Assembly (NCBI RefSeq): GCF_003086295.3
Contig: NC_092044.1
Location: 71,414,528-71,478,527 of the forward strand
Reading direction: 5' to 3'
Origin: Arachis hypogaea
Lineage: Eukaryota > Streptophyta > Magnoliopsida > Fabales > Fabaceae
DNA: 64,000 bases
The notes below the pieces were generated by a model that worked only from the letters and a program-made list of their open reading frames with translations, was not told the origin of the DNA and did no database searches. Below are positions 9,954 to 21,108 of the stretch, piece after piece. Within the stretch, counting starts at the first letter, position 1. Every line of letters starts with the position of its first letter. The position numbers and the translations under genes were made by a program.

Positions 9954-11250
9954 CTGGCGTGTGGCTTGCGCTTTGCTGGCATGTCACGTGCCCTTCATCC
10001 CTGCTTGGCATGCCATGCCTAATCCTTCAAGTGGCACGCCCAGCTCTCTATCAACATTGGCGTGTCACGCCTTCGAACTCAAGTGGCACGCCATAGTGGA
10101 ATTCTTGTGTTGGCGTGCCACGCCTTCGAACTCAAGTGGCACGTCCTTTGCCTTTTTCCACTTTTCTTTGCCTCTGGAAACTTGAACTAGCGTGGTACTC
10201 CCAGGGTCTGGCGTGCCATGCCCTTGCTGTGTGCTTGGCTAAGCTCCTCTGGAAAGTTGCACTAGCATGGCACGCCCAGGGTCTGGCGTGCCACGCCCCT
10301 TTGTGAGTGAGTGGTTCCTCTGTTTGGCGTGCCATGCCATGAACTCAAGTGGCACGCTCCAATGCTTCTTTGCCCTCTGAATGACTTGGCGTGCCACGCC
10401 TGGTTGCTCAAGTGGCATGCCTAAGTGAAGAATAGTGAGTGGCCTGCCACGCCTTCGATACCAAGTGGCACGCCCCCATGTAATTGGCCTCCTCCATGCT
10501 CTCTGAAAACTTGCACCAGCGTACCACGCCTGAAGGTTGGCGTGCTTGTTCCAGTACTTGGCGTGCCACGCCTCGGCCTTCAAGTGGCACGCCATAGTGA
10601 CATGCTCGGGTTGGCGTGTCACGCCTTCGACACCAAGTGGCACACCCAGTCCTTGCTTTTTTTATCTTTGTGCATTGGCGTGCCACGCCTGGTCGCTTAA
10701 GTGGCACGCCTAAGTGAAGTTGAGAGGTTGGTGTGCCACGCCTTCGACTTCAAGTGGTACGCCCAGTCTTCAATTGCCTTCAGCCCCTTCTCTGGATCAT
10801 TGTACCAGCATGCCACACCATGCTGCTCAAGTGGCACGCCCATGCATTTGTGCACTCTTCAAGCTTAGCGTGCCACGCCTGGGTTCTCAAGTGGCACGCC
10901 CAAGTGACTTCTTGGAGCTGGCATGCCATGCCTTCGACACCAAGTAGCATGCCATAGTGGAGGTTCTTCTTGAGATGGTGAGTTGGCGTGCCACGCCCCT
11001 TTGCTCAAGTGGCATGCCCATAGTAGTTGATAGTCAGGCGTGCCACGCCCCTTTTGTGTCCTTCATTTTGCTCTCTGGAATTTTGTACTAGCGTGCCACG
11101 CCCAGTCCCTGGTGTGCCACGCCTATACATTTGTGCTTGGACTTCTTCTCTGGACTTTAGTACTGGCGTGCCAGGCCTAGCTCCTGGCGTGCCACGCCAG
11201 TGCATTTTTGTGGCGTTTGCTCCCAAGTGGCACGCCAGTTTCACACGCCC
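9954..11250. repeat. R2 LTR array of GGCGTGCCACGCC palindromes
   Basis: About 1.3 kb with roughly thirty copies of the near-palindrome GGCGTGCCACGCC and its variants, mostly paired as GGCGTGCCACGCC...CTCAAGTGGCACGCC with 20-60 bp of non-repeated filler. CpG dense compared with the A/T-rich surroundings. Many TGGCATGCCA variants look like deamination decay. Short open frames across it are by-products. Confidence 0.9.
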
Positions 11251-11436
11251 AACTTCTTGTTTGTCTTTTTCCCATTTTTGATGCCCTTTTTCACCTGAAA
11301 TTCAGCACAACTCATCTCAAAGTAGTGTACCATAATATTCATCAAATAATGCATGAATTGTACTAATCAAATGAGATTTATGCTCTTTTATGGTCTTCTT
11401 TATGCAAGAAAGAAGGGTAGATGATGCAAGTCATCA

Positions 11437-11501
11437 AGGCTTCTCCTCTTCCTTAGAACAATCAAAGTTTCCTGTATTTCATCTGCTACCTCCAACTCAA
11501 G
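11437..11501 (-). pseudogene. R4 pro-region remnant left of the hAT element
   Basis: Continuation of R4 coding sequence beyond the hAT TSD, cut by the R2 LTR boundary at 11436/11437. Too short to assign a domain alone. Confidence 0.5.
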
Positions 11502-11509
11502 CTGGGCAT

Positions 11510-12176
11510 TAGGAGTGAACATGGCCCAGCCCGGCCCGAAGAACCGGCCCGGCTCCGAACACTTTAAGGGCTAATTTAGTGTGATTTCATCGGGTATAGG
11601 GCCGGGTAAGGGTCTCAAAAATAGACCAGGTCATTATTTCGGGTTGGGTCCGCGCCATAGCTCGGGTCACCCGAACTCAGCCCGATGGCCCGATCATCAT
11701 ACACAATTAATATTTTGTGTTATTAGTGATGGATGATGGCTATTCTTATGTAGAATTTAAATATTGTAAACTTTAATATTTTGTGTTATTAGTCATTATA
11801 AGATTATAAGTTAATGTTTTATGTTTAAAATGCATAAGACTTTAGACTAATGCATAATATTGTGTTATTTGTATTGATTTAAATATTTGGTGTTATTAGA
11901 CAATATTAGTATTGATTATGGTTATGCTTTAATTTTAGAGAAGGGTTAGTTCTTGTTATATTTTATTAAGTAAATTTTACTATGTGAATTGTGAAATAAT
12001 GGTTGGAGATTAGGTGATTTTTACATGCTAAAGACCCGGTTTTCACCCGGCCCGAAGGTGCGTAGGTTTCATCGAGTCTAGGATCGGGTTAGGGTCTAAA
12101 AATTAGACTCGGTCTATATTTCGGGTCAGGTCTAGATTAGGCCAAATCCGGTGTGGCTTGGCCCATGTACACCCTA
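11510..12176. mobile_element. hAT-like non-autonomous DNA transposon (667 bp)
   Basis: Termini TAGGAGTGAACATGGCCC and, reverse-complemented from the right end, TAGGGTGTACATGGGCC form imperfect inverted repeats. Flanking 8-bp duplications are CTGGGCAT (11502-11509) and CTAGGCAT (12177-12184), one mismatch. An 8-bp TSD and TAGGG-type ends fit the hAT superfamily. The subterminal regions are rich in CCCGGCCC/GGGTCGGG-like motifs and the middle is A/T rich. No transposase frame. Confidence 0.85.
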
Positions 12177-12184
12177 CTAGGCAT

Positions 12185-14267
12185 CATAAAAGATGTCATC
12201 CAACTCTTCTTCAAGTCTCTCAAGCATGTTCACTTCTTTCACTAGGGAGTCGATGATATCAATGCTCATACACTCCTCTGGGGTGTTTGGATGCTACATG
12301 GCTTTGACAGCATTTAGCACCAACTCATCTTCATTGACTCTCGGGGTTACTTTCCCTTTTTGGACGTTGATGAGAGTCTATCCTGTTGCTAGGAAGGGTC
12401 TTCCTAGAATGAGGACTACACTCTTGTGCTCTTCCATCGCCAACATCACAAAGTCTGTGGGAAAAGTGAAGGGTCCAACCTTAACAATCATGTCTTCAAT
12501 CACGCCTGATGGAAGCTTAATAGAGCCATCAGCAAGATGAAGACATATGCGGGTAGGTTTAACTTCATGAGTTAAACAGAGCTTCTTTATGAGTGATGCA
12601 GGTATGAGGTTAATGCTTTCCCCCAAATCATACAAGGCTCTCTTTGTGCAGGCATCTCCCAAGGTGGATGGTATCATAAAGCTGCTAGGATCCTTAAGTT
12701 TCTCTGATAAGCTCTTTTGAATGACTGCATTGCATTCTTCAGTGAGGAGGACTATTTCTGCCTCTCTCTAATCCTTTTTATGACTTAAGATATCCTTCAT
12801 GAACTTAGCATAAGAAGGCATCTGTTCAAGAGCCTCTGCAAAAGGGATCTTTATCTCTAGTACTTTGAGATAATCCGTAAAGCGGGCAAACTGTTTATCT
12901 CTTTTCGCTTCATGGAATTTCTGAGGAAATGGCATCTTGGCCTTGTACTCATCAATCTTAATTGATGTAGGCTGAGTGCCTAATGTATTGGAAGGGGGTT
13001 ACTAGCTTGCTTACGAGGAATGTTATCAGCACTTGTATGTGTCTAACTACCCTTATTATTTGGGCATTCAATGCTCTTGTTGTTGCCCCCTTCCTGGCGT
13101 TCAATGCTAGGAACACTGTCCCCTGTTGGGCTTTCAACATCAAGAGTGGGTATCTCTTTTTGGCATTAAACGCCAAGATTGATGCCCCCATTTGGGCGTT
13201 CAACGCTAGGGGTGGATACTCCTTCTTGGCATTGAATGCCAATGACATTCCTTTTTGGGCGTTCAACCCCCTTAGAGATGTTTGGACAGCAGTCTGATAT
13301 CCCCCTGTTAGCTTTTCTTCCCTTGATCTCCTGTTGCATTAAGGTTGGGTATTTAATGATTTTTCACTCCTCAGTTGGATAGCTTGACACTCTTCTATTA
13401 TCTGCTTAGATAGCTGCTGCCTTGTTTGACGCAGTTGGGCTTTTACATTCCTATTGGGAGCCTGAGTTTCTCTCAAAGTCTCTTGCAATTCTAGAAGTTG
13501 TTGGGTAAGGGCGTGTAGTTACTGAGTTAATGGGCCATCCTGTTCTGGAGGGTTAGGTTTAGTAGATATTGCCTTAACCTCTCCTTTCATAGAAGTCTCG
13601 GCAGCTGAGTACAGATGCTGGTTAGTGGCAAATGTCTCAATAAGCTCGTGAGCCTCTTCAATTGTCTTTCTCATATGTATGAAACCACCAGCAGAGTGGT
13701 CTAGAGACATTTTAGCTATGTCTGAAAGTCCATAGTAAAAGATGTCTAACTTTACCAATTCTAAAAATATTTCAGTGGGACATATTCTTAGCATCCCTCT
13801 ATACCTTCCCCCGGCATCATAAAGAGATTCATTGTTCTCTTATTTGAAGCCCTGGATATCCAGCCTTAGCTGGGTTAACTTTCTTGGAAGGAAGTATTGA
13901 TTCAGGAACTTGTCTACTAGTTACTTCCATGTTTTCAAGCTAGATTTAGGCTGGTTATCCAACCACCTCTTTGCTTGGTCCTTTACAACAAAAGGAAAGA
14001 GTAATAGTATGTAGACATGCTGGTCTATCCCCTCATTGTGCACTGTATCAGCAATCTATAAGAAATCTGCCAGAAACTCAGTAGGTTCTTCTTGTGGAAG
14101 CCCAGAATACTGGCAGTTTTACTGCACCAAAGTAATGAGTTGAGGGTTTAGCTCAAAGTTACTTGCTCTGATTGGGGGTAGCTGATATTTCTTCTATAAA
14201 AGTTAGCAGTGGGGGTTATGTAGGACCCCAAAGTTCTTTTGAACTGTTCATTCTCATTTGGGTCCAT
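12185..14267 (-). pseudogene. R4 gag-pro pseudogene
   Basis: Starts at the ATG at 14267 (MDPNENEQFKRTLGSYITP). Recognisable gag pieces follow, such as FYYGLSDIAKMSLDHSAGGF (about 13720-13780), then a repeat-encoded linker (13061-13270) and a protease with DLGESINL (Asp near 12627) and VLILGRPFLATG. Several in-frame stops and frameshifts, mainly in 13800-14200. The frame continues left of the hAT element over 11437-11501. It would have encoded capsid and aspartic protease; the catalytic motif departs from the usual DLGAS. Confidence 0.8.
13061..13270 (-). repeat. Palindromic array inside R4 coding region
   Basis: About seven units of a GGCGTTCAACGCC-like near-palindrome at roughly 30-35 bp spacing, between gag and protease. 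In frame it encodes repeated LAFNAKK / LALNAQMG / LALNARKG-type peptides. The motif type matches the array in R4's own LTR (16378-16489). Confidence 0.75.
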
Positions 14268-15322
14268 GGTGAAGAAAGGTAGAAAAAATAGAATAATTAG
14301 AGATAAAAATGAAAATTATGATTAAAATATTTTTGTTTTTATTTTATTTCTTAATTAAAATAAAAAAATAAAAGCTAGTTAACTAGAAAGATTTGAAAAT
14401 TAGATGATATAATTCGAAAAAGAATAGAGAGAAAGAAGAAAGAGAAATCAAGTAACTAATTAGGAAATAATTGAAAATAGGTTAAGATAGAAGATTACAA
14501 AAAGATTTGATTTTAAAATTTAAAACTTGAAATTTGAATTTTGAATTTTAACATTTTGAAATTCGAAAATTGAAATTGAATTAAGATGAGATAAGAATTT
14601 GAAAAATGAAATTTAAAATTTGAATTTAAAACAAGATAAGATAAAGATTTGAAAATTATTTGATTTTTAAATTTTGAAAGCAATATAAGATAAGATAGAA
14701 TCATAATTTAAAAGAAAAGATTTGAAAAAGATAAGATTTTGAATTATGATTTTTGAAACTAAGATAGGATAAGATAATGATTTTGAAATTAAAATTTGAA
14801 AAATCTTTGTAATTTTCAAAAATTAAGATAGAAAAAGATATTTTAGTATTTTTTTTGAATTAATGAAGAAAGAGAAAAACAACTAAATGACACCAAACTT
14901 AAAATTTTTAGATCTAAAGACACTAGAATTCAAATATTTTAAAGAAAAACACCTAAATACACCAAACTTGAAGAAAAACAAGAACAACTTGAAGACCAAA
15001 AAGAACACCAAGAACAAACTTGAAAAATTCAAAGCAATTAAAGAACATACAATTGACACCAAACTTAAGATTTGCCACTAGACTTAAACAAAAGATACAA
15101 CTTTTGAAGTTTTTTGGAAAAAGACTCAAGAAAGTTCGAACTCTAACAAGAACAAGAACAAAAGACTCAAACAAAAGATAAAGATTAATAAAGAAAAGAA
15201 AAGATTTTTTGAAAAATTTTTTATTTTTTTTTCAAAGAAGAAAATAAAAGACTCAAACAAAATTAAGAACAATACCTAATCTAAGCAACAAAATAATCCG
15301 TTAGTTTGTTCAAACTCGAACA
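14268..15322 (-). other. R4 A/T-rich leader
   Basis: About 1 kb of AAGATAAGAT / TTGAAAATTTGAA-like sequence between PBS and gag, with GACACCAAACTTAA at about 14889 and 15056. Same composition and placement as the leaders of R6 and R9. No coding region. Confidence 0.75.
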
Positions 15323-15341
15323 ATCCCCGGCAACAGTGCCA
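15323..15341 (-). other. R4 PBS, degraded tRNA-Asp type
   Basis: Plus strand ATCCCCGGCAACAGTGCCA, two differences from the intact sites elsewhere in the window. Six bases from the LTR start. Confidence 0.75.
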
Positions 15342-16242
15342 AAAACTTGGTGCGCGGATTAACTTCGCACAACTGAACCAACAAGTGCACTAGGTCGTCC
15401 AAATAATACCTTAGGTGAGTCAGGGTCAATCCTGTGAGGATTGTCGGCTTGGATCAAACAGTGGTTATCTTGTAAATCTTAGTTAGGCAGATAGAAAAGT
15501 TGTTTAGTTGTTTAAGCGCATAAAAGTAAAATAAAGATAACGTTACTCAATGCTTGTGAATTCAATGATAAGAAGGTGGTTAAGGCCACGGAGATGCTTT
15601 GTTCTTCTGGATCAATCCATTCTTACTATCTACTCCAACTGTGAATGATTTCTTCTATAGCAGGCTGTATGTGATCAACGCCGGTTGAGAGGCCGCCAAT
15701 CTTCCTCTAGGTTGAACACCAGGTTCAGTGCGCATCCAGTCTGAATGAGGGTGAAGCTACTGCAGTTCATCCCCTTGGTGATCCTACTCAAAATGCCACA
15801 GACAAGGTCGAATCTTCTGGATCAGAGAATGCTGCGTCTTGGTTCTAGCCTTTACCACAAAGACCCTAATCTACCCATACCTCGGCTGGATTGATGTCTC
15901 GAGAAGTCCCTAACGAAGTCGTGGATTAGCCGTCTAAGAGACGTATCCTTAAGCTAGTGGTTCAGTAATATCCGATGAAAGACACTCACTAAATTCATGT
16001 AGAATAGAGATAACTTGTGACGGTTCAACTCATTCATAAGGTTGAAGAACGAAGATACATCTTAGGAGAGAATCAAACACGAATTGAAATAGAGCAGTAT
16101 TACTTTGATTAATCCATAAAACTCAGTAGAGCTCCTAACCTTAACCTAGGAGGTTTAGTGGCTCATATTGTACAATGAAACTCGAAAATATGAAATAATG
16201 TTCTATGGTGGTCGAAGATCCTAAAACAAGGGTGTCTTCTCA

Positions 16243-16250
16243 TATATATA
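16243..16250 (-). promoter_or_regulatory. R4 LTR TATA box
   Basis: TATATATA in either orientation, about 130 bp downstream in sense of the palindromic array. Confidence 0.55.
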
Positions 16251-16377
16251 CTAATCTAATAGCTAAGGATTATAGAAATATGATAGGCTTAGGCTTGTAG
16301 TGCAAAAATTCACTTTCAGAGCCCACTTAGTGAGTGTTTGGGCTGAGCTAAAGGTGTCTCCACGTGCTAGTAGGCTT

Positions 16378-16489
16378 CTTGGGCATTAAACGCCTGCTTG
16401 GGACACCTTTTTGGGTGTTGGACGCTAGCTGCTCCTTTTTGGGTGTCCAACGCTAGAAAGGTGGTAGATGGCTGGCGTTGAATTCCAGT
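16378..16489. repeat. R4 LTR palindromic array
   Basis: Degenerate GGGCATTAAACGCC, GGTGTTGGACGC and GGCGTTGAATTCC units. Same type as the arrays in R6, R9 and the R4 coding linker. Confidence 0.65.
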
Positions 16490-16861
16490 TTTGGGCCTTC
16501 ATCTCCAAAGACAAATATAAACTATTATATATTGCTGGAGAACCCTGGATGTTAGCTTTCCATATCTTTTAAGAACGCTCTATTTGAATATCCGCAGCTC
16601 GAGAAATGCTTGCTTGAGTGCACGGAGGTCAGATCCTAACAGCATCTGCTACACTTTCCTTGCCTCTGAATTAAACTCTGTCAAAACTCTCAGATTTCAG
16701 CCAAAAAATACCTGAAATCACCATAAAATACAAGAACTCATAGTAGAATCCAAAAATGTAAATTTTACACTAAAACCTATGAAAATATAGTAAAACTTAA
16801 ATAAAACATAACAAAAATTATATGAAAATGATGTCAAAAAGCGTATAAAATATCCGCTCAT

Positions 16862-18231
16862 TGATAAACCCCAATTTTGTGGTTTATCTTGTGCTTAATT
16901 TAAGGGATTTTATCAGCTTATCTCATATTTATTCAATGAAATAGCTTGGTTTAGTAATTCTCCCTAAATTTGTGCTTAAGAGTGAAAACATGCTTTTTAG
17001 GCCTTAAATTTGCCAATTTTAATTCACTTTAATTCCATTCGATGCCTTGATATGTTTGTTGAGTGATTTCAGGTTCATAAGGCAAGTATTGGATGGAAGA
17101 GGTGAAGAGAAAAGCATGCAAGATGGAGAATTCATGGAAAAACAAGGATTTGGAGTGCTTAGAGTGATGCGCACACATGACAGACGCGTACGCATGAAAA
17201 GAAGGTCATCCAGGCAATGCGTACGCGTGACATGACGCGTATGTGTGACAAGAAAAATGCCAGACGACACGTACGCGTGACCCATGCGTACGTGTCACAG
17301 CCAACACGTGACCTCATTAAAGTAAATTCGCTGGGGGCGACTTCTGAGCTTCCCAGGCCCAAACCCAACTCATTTCTGAGGCTATTTGATGTAAATTCAA
17401 GATTGGACAAGGGGGGATCAATTAGATTAGCTTAGGATCATGTAGGTTAGTTTTCTAGAGAGAAAAGCTCCCTCTTCTCTCTAGAATTAAGATAGATTTA
17501 GGTTAATTTTCCTCTTAGATCTAGGTTTAATTTCTTGTTTTCAACTTGTTTTCTTTATAATTTCTTGTTCCTACACCTTCGTTCTCGTAGTTTGTAGTGT
17601 TAATTTCCCTTTTTATGCCTCTTGTATGTTGTTGAACTCTTGTTGATTTTGATTTCCTTTTAATTCAATTTATGTTTTATGTTCCTTTATTGTTTAATTG
17701 AGTTGTTAATCTTACTTTTCTTGCATTGGGTAGTTGTAGATTTATTATTCTTGCAATTTATGATGCTTTCCTTTTATGCTTACCAAATGTTTGATAAAAT
17801 GCTTGGTTGGATGTTAGAGTAGTTTTTTGAGCATTCTTAGCTTGGAAAGAGAAATTAGACAATCTTGAGTCATCAATACTCAACTTATGTTGGAGATCTA
17901 GAGTTATTAGTTAATATTGTTTCCATTGACTCTAATCTCTTGCTAATTCAATAGTAAGTTAATTAGGACTTTTGGATTGAGATTAACTAGTCTTATTTGA
18001 CTTTCTCTCTTGTGAAGATAACATTATACCTTCTTCCAATGTTGGAGATGACTAAATAGAATTAGCTCTTCTTAATTATTGTATTATGATTGATGACTAG
18101 GATAGAAAGCCTAGATTCTCAATCCTTGCCATGAATGTCTCTCTTTATTACTTGCTTTCTTTAGTTGTTTGATTTACTTTTCTTGTCATTTAATTTTCTT
18201 GTCCCCTTATTTGCAAACCCCCCTTGGATAC
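16862..18231 (+). repeat. R5 LTR, first part (split by R6)
   Basis: Starts TGATAAACCCCAATTTTG and continues at 35886-36099 once R6 and its TSD are removed, giving an LTR of about 1.58 kb. Related to the R3 LTR (shared GAGTGAAAACATGCTTTTTAGG and GATGCCTTGATATGTTTGTT), in the opposite orientation. Its start lies only 1 bp from the R4 LTR end. It holds a GCGTACGCGT-type array. Confidence 0.82.
17168..17311. repeat. R5 LTR CpG palindromic array
   Basis: Units such as GACGCGTACGCATG, GCGTACGCGTGAC and CACGTACGCGTGACC. Same motif type as R3, as expected for related LTRs. Confidence 0.75.
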
Positions 18232-18870
18232 TGGTGGACGAAATTGTGATAAAAGAGTTCCAGGCACTGTTAGAGAAGCTCACAACTCCGTTCAACTTAA
18301 CCAGCAAGTGTACTGGGTCATCCAAGTAATACCTTACGTGAGTAAGGGTCGATCCCACAGAGATTGTTGGTATGAAGCAAGCTATGGTCACCTTGTAAAT
18401 CTCAGTTAAGCAGATTAAATGGTTATGGGTTTCGAAAATTAATAATAAATAGAAAATAAAAAGGGATAGAAATACTTATGTAAATCAATAGTGGGAATTT
18501 CAGATAGGCATGTAGAGATGCTAGAATCCTTTCGAATCTCTACTTTCTTATTGCTCTCATCCAATCCTTCTTACTCCTTTCCATGGCAAGCTGTATGTAG
18601 GGCATCACCATCATCAATGGCTACTTTTAATCCTCTCGGGAAAATGGTCCTATGCGATGTCACTGCACGGCTAATCGTCTGGAGGCTTCACCCTTGTTGA
18701 TAGCTACATCCCATCCTCTCAGTGAAAATGGTCCAAATGCTCTGTCACAGCACGGATAATCATCTGTCGGTTCTCAATCAGGTTGGAGTAGAATCCATTG
18801 ATTCTTTTGCGTTTGTCATCATGCCCAGCCTTCAGGAGTTTGAAGCTCGTCACAGTCATTCAATACCGGA

Positions 18871-18968
18871 ATCCTACTCGGAATACCACAGACAAGGTTA
18901 GACTTTCCGGATTCCCGGGATCCTACTTGGAATACCATAGACAAGGTTAGACTTTCTGAATCCCCATG
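18871..18968. repeat. 49-bp tandem duplication in R6 LTR
   Basis: The unit starting ATCCTACTYGGAATACCA repeats at 18871 and 18920, and at 34726 and 34775 in the other LTR. R9 has one copy, so it arose in the R6 lineage before this insertion. Confidence 0.85.
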
Positions 18969-19539
18969 AATGCCGCCATCCATCTAGCTTATACCACGAA
19001 GATTCTGTTGGAGAATCTAAGAGATATGCGCCCGGCCTAAAGTAGAACGGAAGTGGTTGTCAGTCACGCGCGTTCATAGGTGAGAATGATGATGAGTGTC
19101 ACGGATCATCACATTCATCAAGTTGTTGTGCAACGTATATCTTGGAATAAGAATAAAAGAGAATTGAATAGAAAGTAATAGTGATTGTATTGAAACTTGA
19201 GGTACAGCAGAGCTCCACACCCTTAATCTATGGTGTGCAGAAACTCCACCGTTGAAAATACATAAGTGAAAGGTTCAGGCATGGCCGAATGGCCAGCCCC
19301 CTAAAACGTGCTCAATGGCCTCCTAAGATGAAGAATAAAACAAAACTGAGACCAAAGATGAAATGTGGTCCAAAGACTGAATGGTCAAAAGACTCCTAAT
19401 ACACTAGTAAAAAGTCTTATTTATACTAAACTAGCTACTAGGGTTTACATGAGTAAGTAATTGATGCATAAATCCACTTCCGGGGCCCACTTGGTGTATG
19501 TTTGGGCTAAGCTTGATCTATCCACGAGCTGAGACTTTT

Positions 19540-19652
19540 CTTGGAGTTGAACGCCAAGTTATAACGTGTTTTGGGCGTTCAACTCCGGATCATGACGTGT
19601 TTCTGGCGTTTAACTCCAGACAACAGCATGTACTTGGCGTTCAACGCCAAGT
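19540..19652. repeat. R6 3' LTR palindromic array
   Basis: Four units of the GGCGTTCAACGCC type (TTGGAGTTGAACGCCAA, GGGCGTTCAACTCC, GGCGTTTAACTCC, TTGGCGTTCAACGCCAA) at about 30-bp spacing, upstream in sense of the TATA box at 19416-19425. Confidence 0.85.
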
Positions 19653-20024
19653 TACGTCGTCAATTTCCGAATAAAGTATGGACTATTATATATTGCTGGA
19701 AAGCTCTGGATGTCGACTTTCCAACGCCGTTGAGAGCGCGCCATTTGGAGTTCTGTAGCTCCAGAAAATCCATTTCGAGTGCAGGGAGGTCAGATTCCAA
19801 CAGCATCAGCAGTCCTTTGTCAGCCTCCTATCAGAGTTTTGCTTAAGTCCCTCAATTTCAGCCAGAAATTATCTGAAATCACAGAAAAACACACAAAATC
19901 ATAGTAAAGTCCAGAAATGTGATTTTAACATAAAAACTAATGAAAGTATCCCTAAAAGTAGCTTGAACTTACTAAAAACTACCTAAAAACAATGCCAAAA
20001 AGCGTATAAATTATCCGCTCATCA

Positions 20025-20062
20025 CAACACCAAACTTAAATTGTTGCTTGTCCCCAAGCAAC
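20025..20062 (-). other. R6 hairpin/PPT module at 3' LTR
   Basis: Sense GTTGCTTG-GGGA-CAAGCAAC (20043-20062; perfect 8-bp stem), then AATTTAAGTTTGGTGTTG ending at the LTR. Differs from R7's stem by a G-C to C-G swap that keeps pairing. Confidence 0.85.
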
Positions 20063-21108
20063 TGAAAATCAAATAGGATAAAAAGAAGAGAATATACTAT
20101 AAATTCCAGAATATCAATGAATATTAATTATAATTAGATGAGCGGGACTTGTAGCTTTTTTGCTTCTGAACAGTTTTGGCATCTCACTTTTTCCCTTGAA
20201 GTTTAGAATGATTGGCTTCTCTAGGAACTTAGAATTTCGGATAGTGTTATTGATTCTCCTAGTTAAGTATGTTGATTCTTGAACACAGCTACTTATGAGT
20301 CTTGGCTGTGGCCCTAAGCACTTTGTTTTCCAGTATTACCACCGGATACATAAATGCCACAGACACATGACTGGGTGAACCTTTTCAGATTGTGACTCAG
20401 CTTTGCTAGAGTCCCCAGTTAGAGGTGTCCAGAGCTCTTAAGCACACTCTTTTTGCTTTGGATCATGACTTTAACCACTCAGTCTCAAGCTTTTCACTTG
20501 GACCTTCATGACACAAGCACATGGTTAGGGACAGCTTGATTTAGCCGCTTAGGCCTGGATTTTATTTCCTTGGGCCCTCCTATCCATTGATGCTCAAAGC
20601 CTTGGATCCTTTTTACCCTTGCCTTTTGGTTTTAAGGGCTATTGGCTTTTTCTGCTTGCTTTTTCTTTTTCTTTCTATTTTTTTTCGCAAGCTTTTGCTT
20701 TTTCACTGCTTTTTCTTGCTTCAAGAATCAATTTGATGATTTTTCAGATCATCAATAACATTTCTCTTTGTTCATCATTCTTTCAAGAGCCAACAATTTT
20801 AACATTCATAAACAACAAGATCAAAAATATGCACTATTCAAGCATTCATTCAGAAAACAAAAAGTATTGTCACCACATTAATATAATTAAATTAATTTCA
20901 AGGATAAATTCGAAATTCATGTACTTCTTGTTCTTTTGAATTAAAAACATTTTTCATTTAAGAAAGGTGAAGGATTAATGGAATTATTCATAACTTTAAG
21001 ACATAGTTACTACATACTAATGATCATGAAGTAAAGACACAAAATATAGATAAACATAACATAGAAACCGAAAAACAGAAAGAAATAAGAACAAGGAATG
21101 AATCCACC
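20063..21108 (-). other. R6 3' untranslated internal region
   Basis: About 1 kb between the env-position ORF and the 3' LTR module. A/T rich with plus-strand T runs at about 20640-20730. No convincing coding region. Confidence 0.7.

Larger units (their letters stand above)
109..11436 (-). mobile_element. R2: Athila-type Ty3/Gypsy element, interrupted, 3' part missing
   Basis: Minus-strand element made of 5' LTR (8907-11436), tRNA-Asp type PBS (8882-8899), short leader and gag (7179-8632 and 109-284). R3 is inserted in gag and R1 truncates the left side. R2 itself is inserted in the gag-pro of R4, because R4 coding sequence resumes at 11437. Gag begins MTGRR and resembles those of R11 and R12. 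LTR flanks are also related to R11 and R12, but the palindromic array in the middle is different. Confidence 0.85.
8907..11436 (-). repeat. R2 5' LTR with large palindromic array
   Basis: About 2.53 kb, starting TGATGACC next to the PBS and ending GTCATCA next to R4 coding sequence. The part at about 9250-9560 is recognisably homologous to the R11 LTR (shared CAATTCCTTGGTC, GATTATACCACA and GTCACATATCCA). Half of the LTR is a family-specific array (9954-11250) directly upstream in sense of a TATA box. Confidence 0.88.
11437..16860 (-). mobile_element. R4: decayed gag-pro Ty3/Gypsy element, 5' half
   Basis: Minus orientation: 5' LTR (15348-16860), degraded PBS (15323-15341), A/T-rich leader, gag and protease with many lesions, cut at 11437 by insertion of R2. 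A hAT-like element sits in the coding part. It is the most decayed element here, consistent with being older than R2 and R3 nested in it. Confidence 0.82.
15348..16860 (-). repeat. R4 5' LTR
   Basis: About 1.51 kb, from TGGTGCGCGG to TATCCGCTCA. Related to R6 and R9 LTRs (shared outer end AAAAAGCGTATAAA and the TTGCTGGA...TTTCC block) but clearly diverged. It lacks the U5-side extension seen in R9. A TATA box and small palindromic array are present. Confidence 0.82.
18232..20024 (-). repeat. R6 3' LTR
   Basis: 1793 bp from TGGTGGACGAAATTGTGAT to CCGCTCATCA. TATA box (sense TATAAATAAG, 19416-19425), palindromic array upstream of it (19540-19652), then the TTTCCAAC hairpin-like block (about 19688-19725). 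It includes a 49-bp tandem duplication not seen in R9. Confidence 0.92.

Noticed and set aside
9954..11250. CRISPR-like array of repeats and spacers
   Set aside because: Units are degenerate palindromes with irregular filler inside a plant LTR; there are no cas genes and the host is a eukaryote.
12958..13266. Independent small gene of 102 codons
   Set aside because: It is the palindromic array in the R4 gag-pro linker, not a separate gene.
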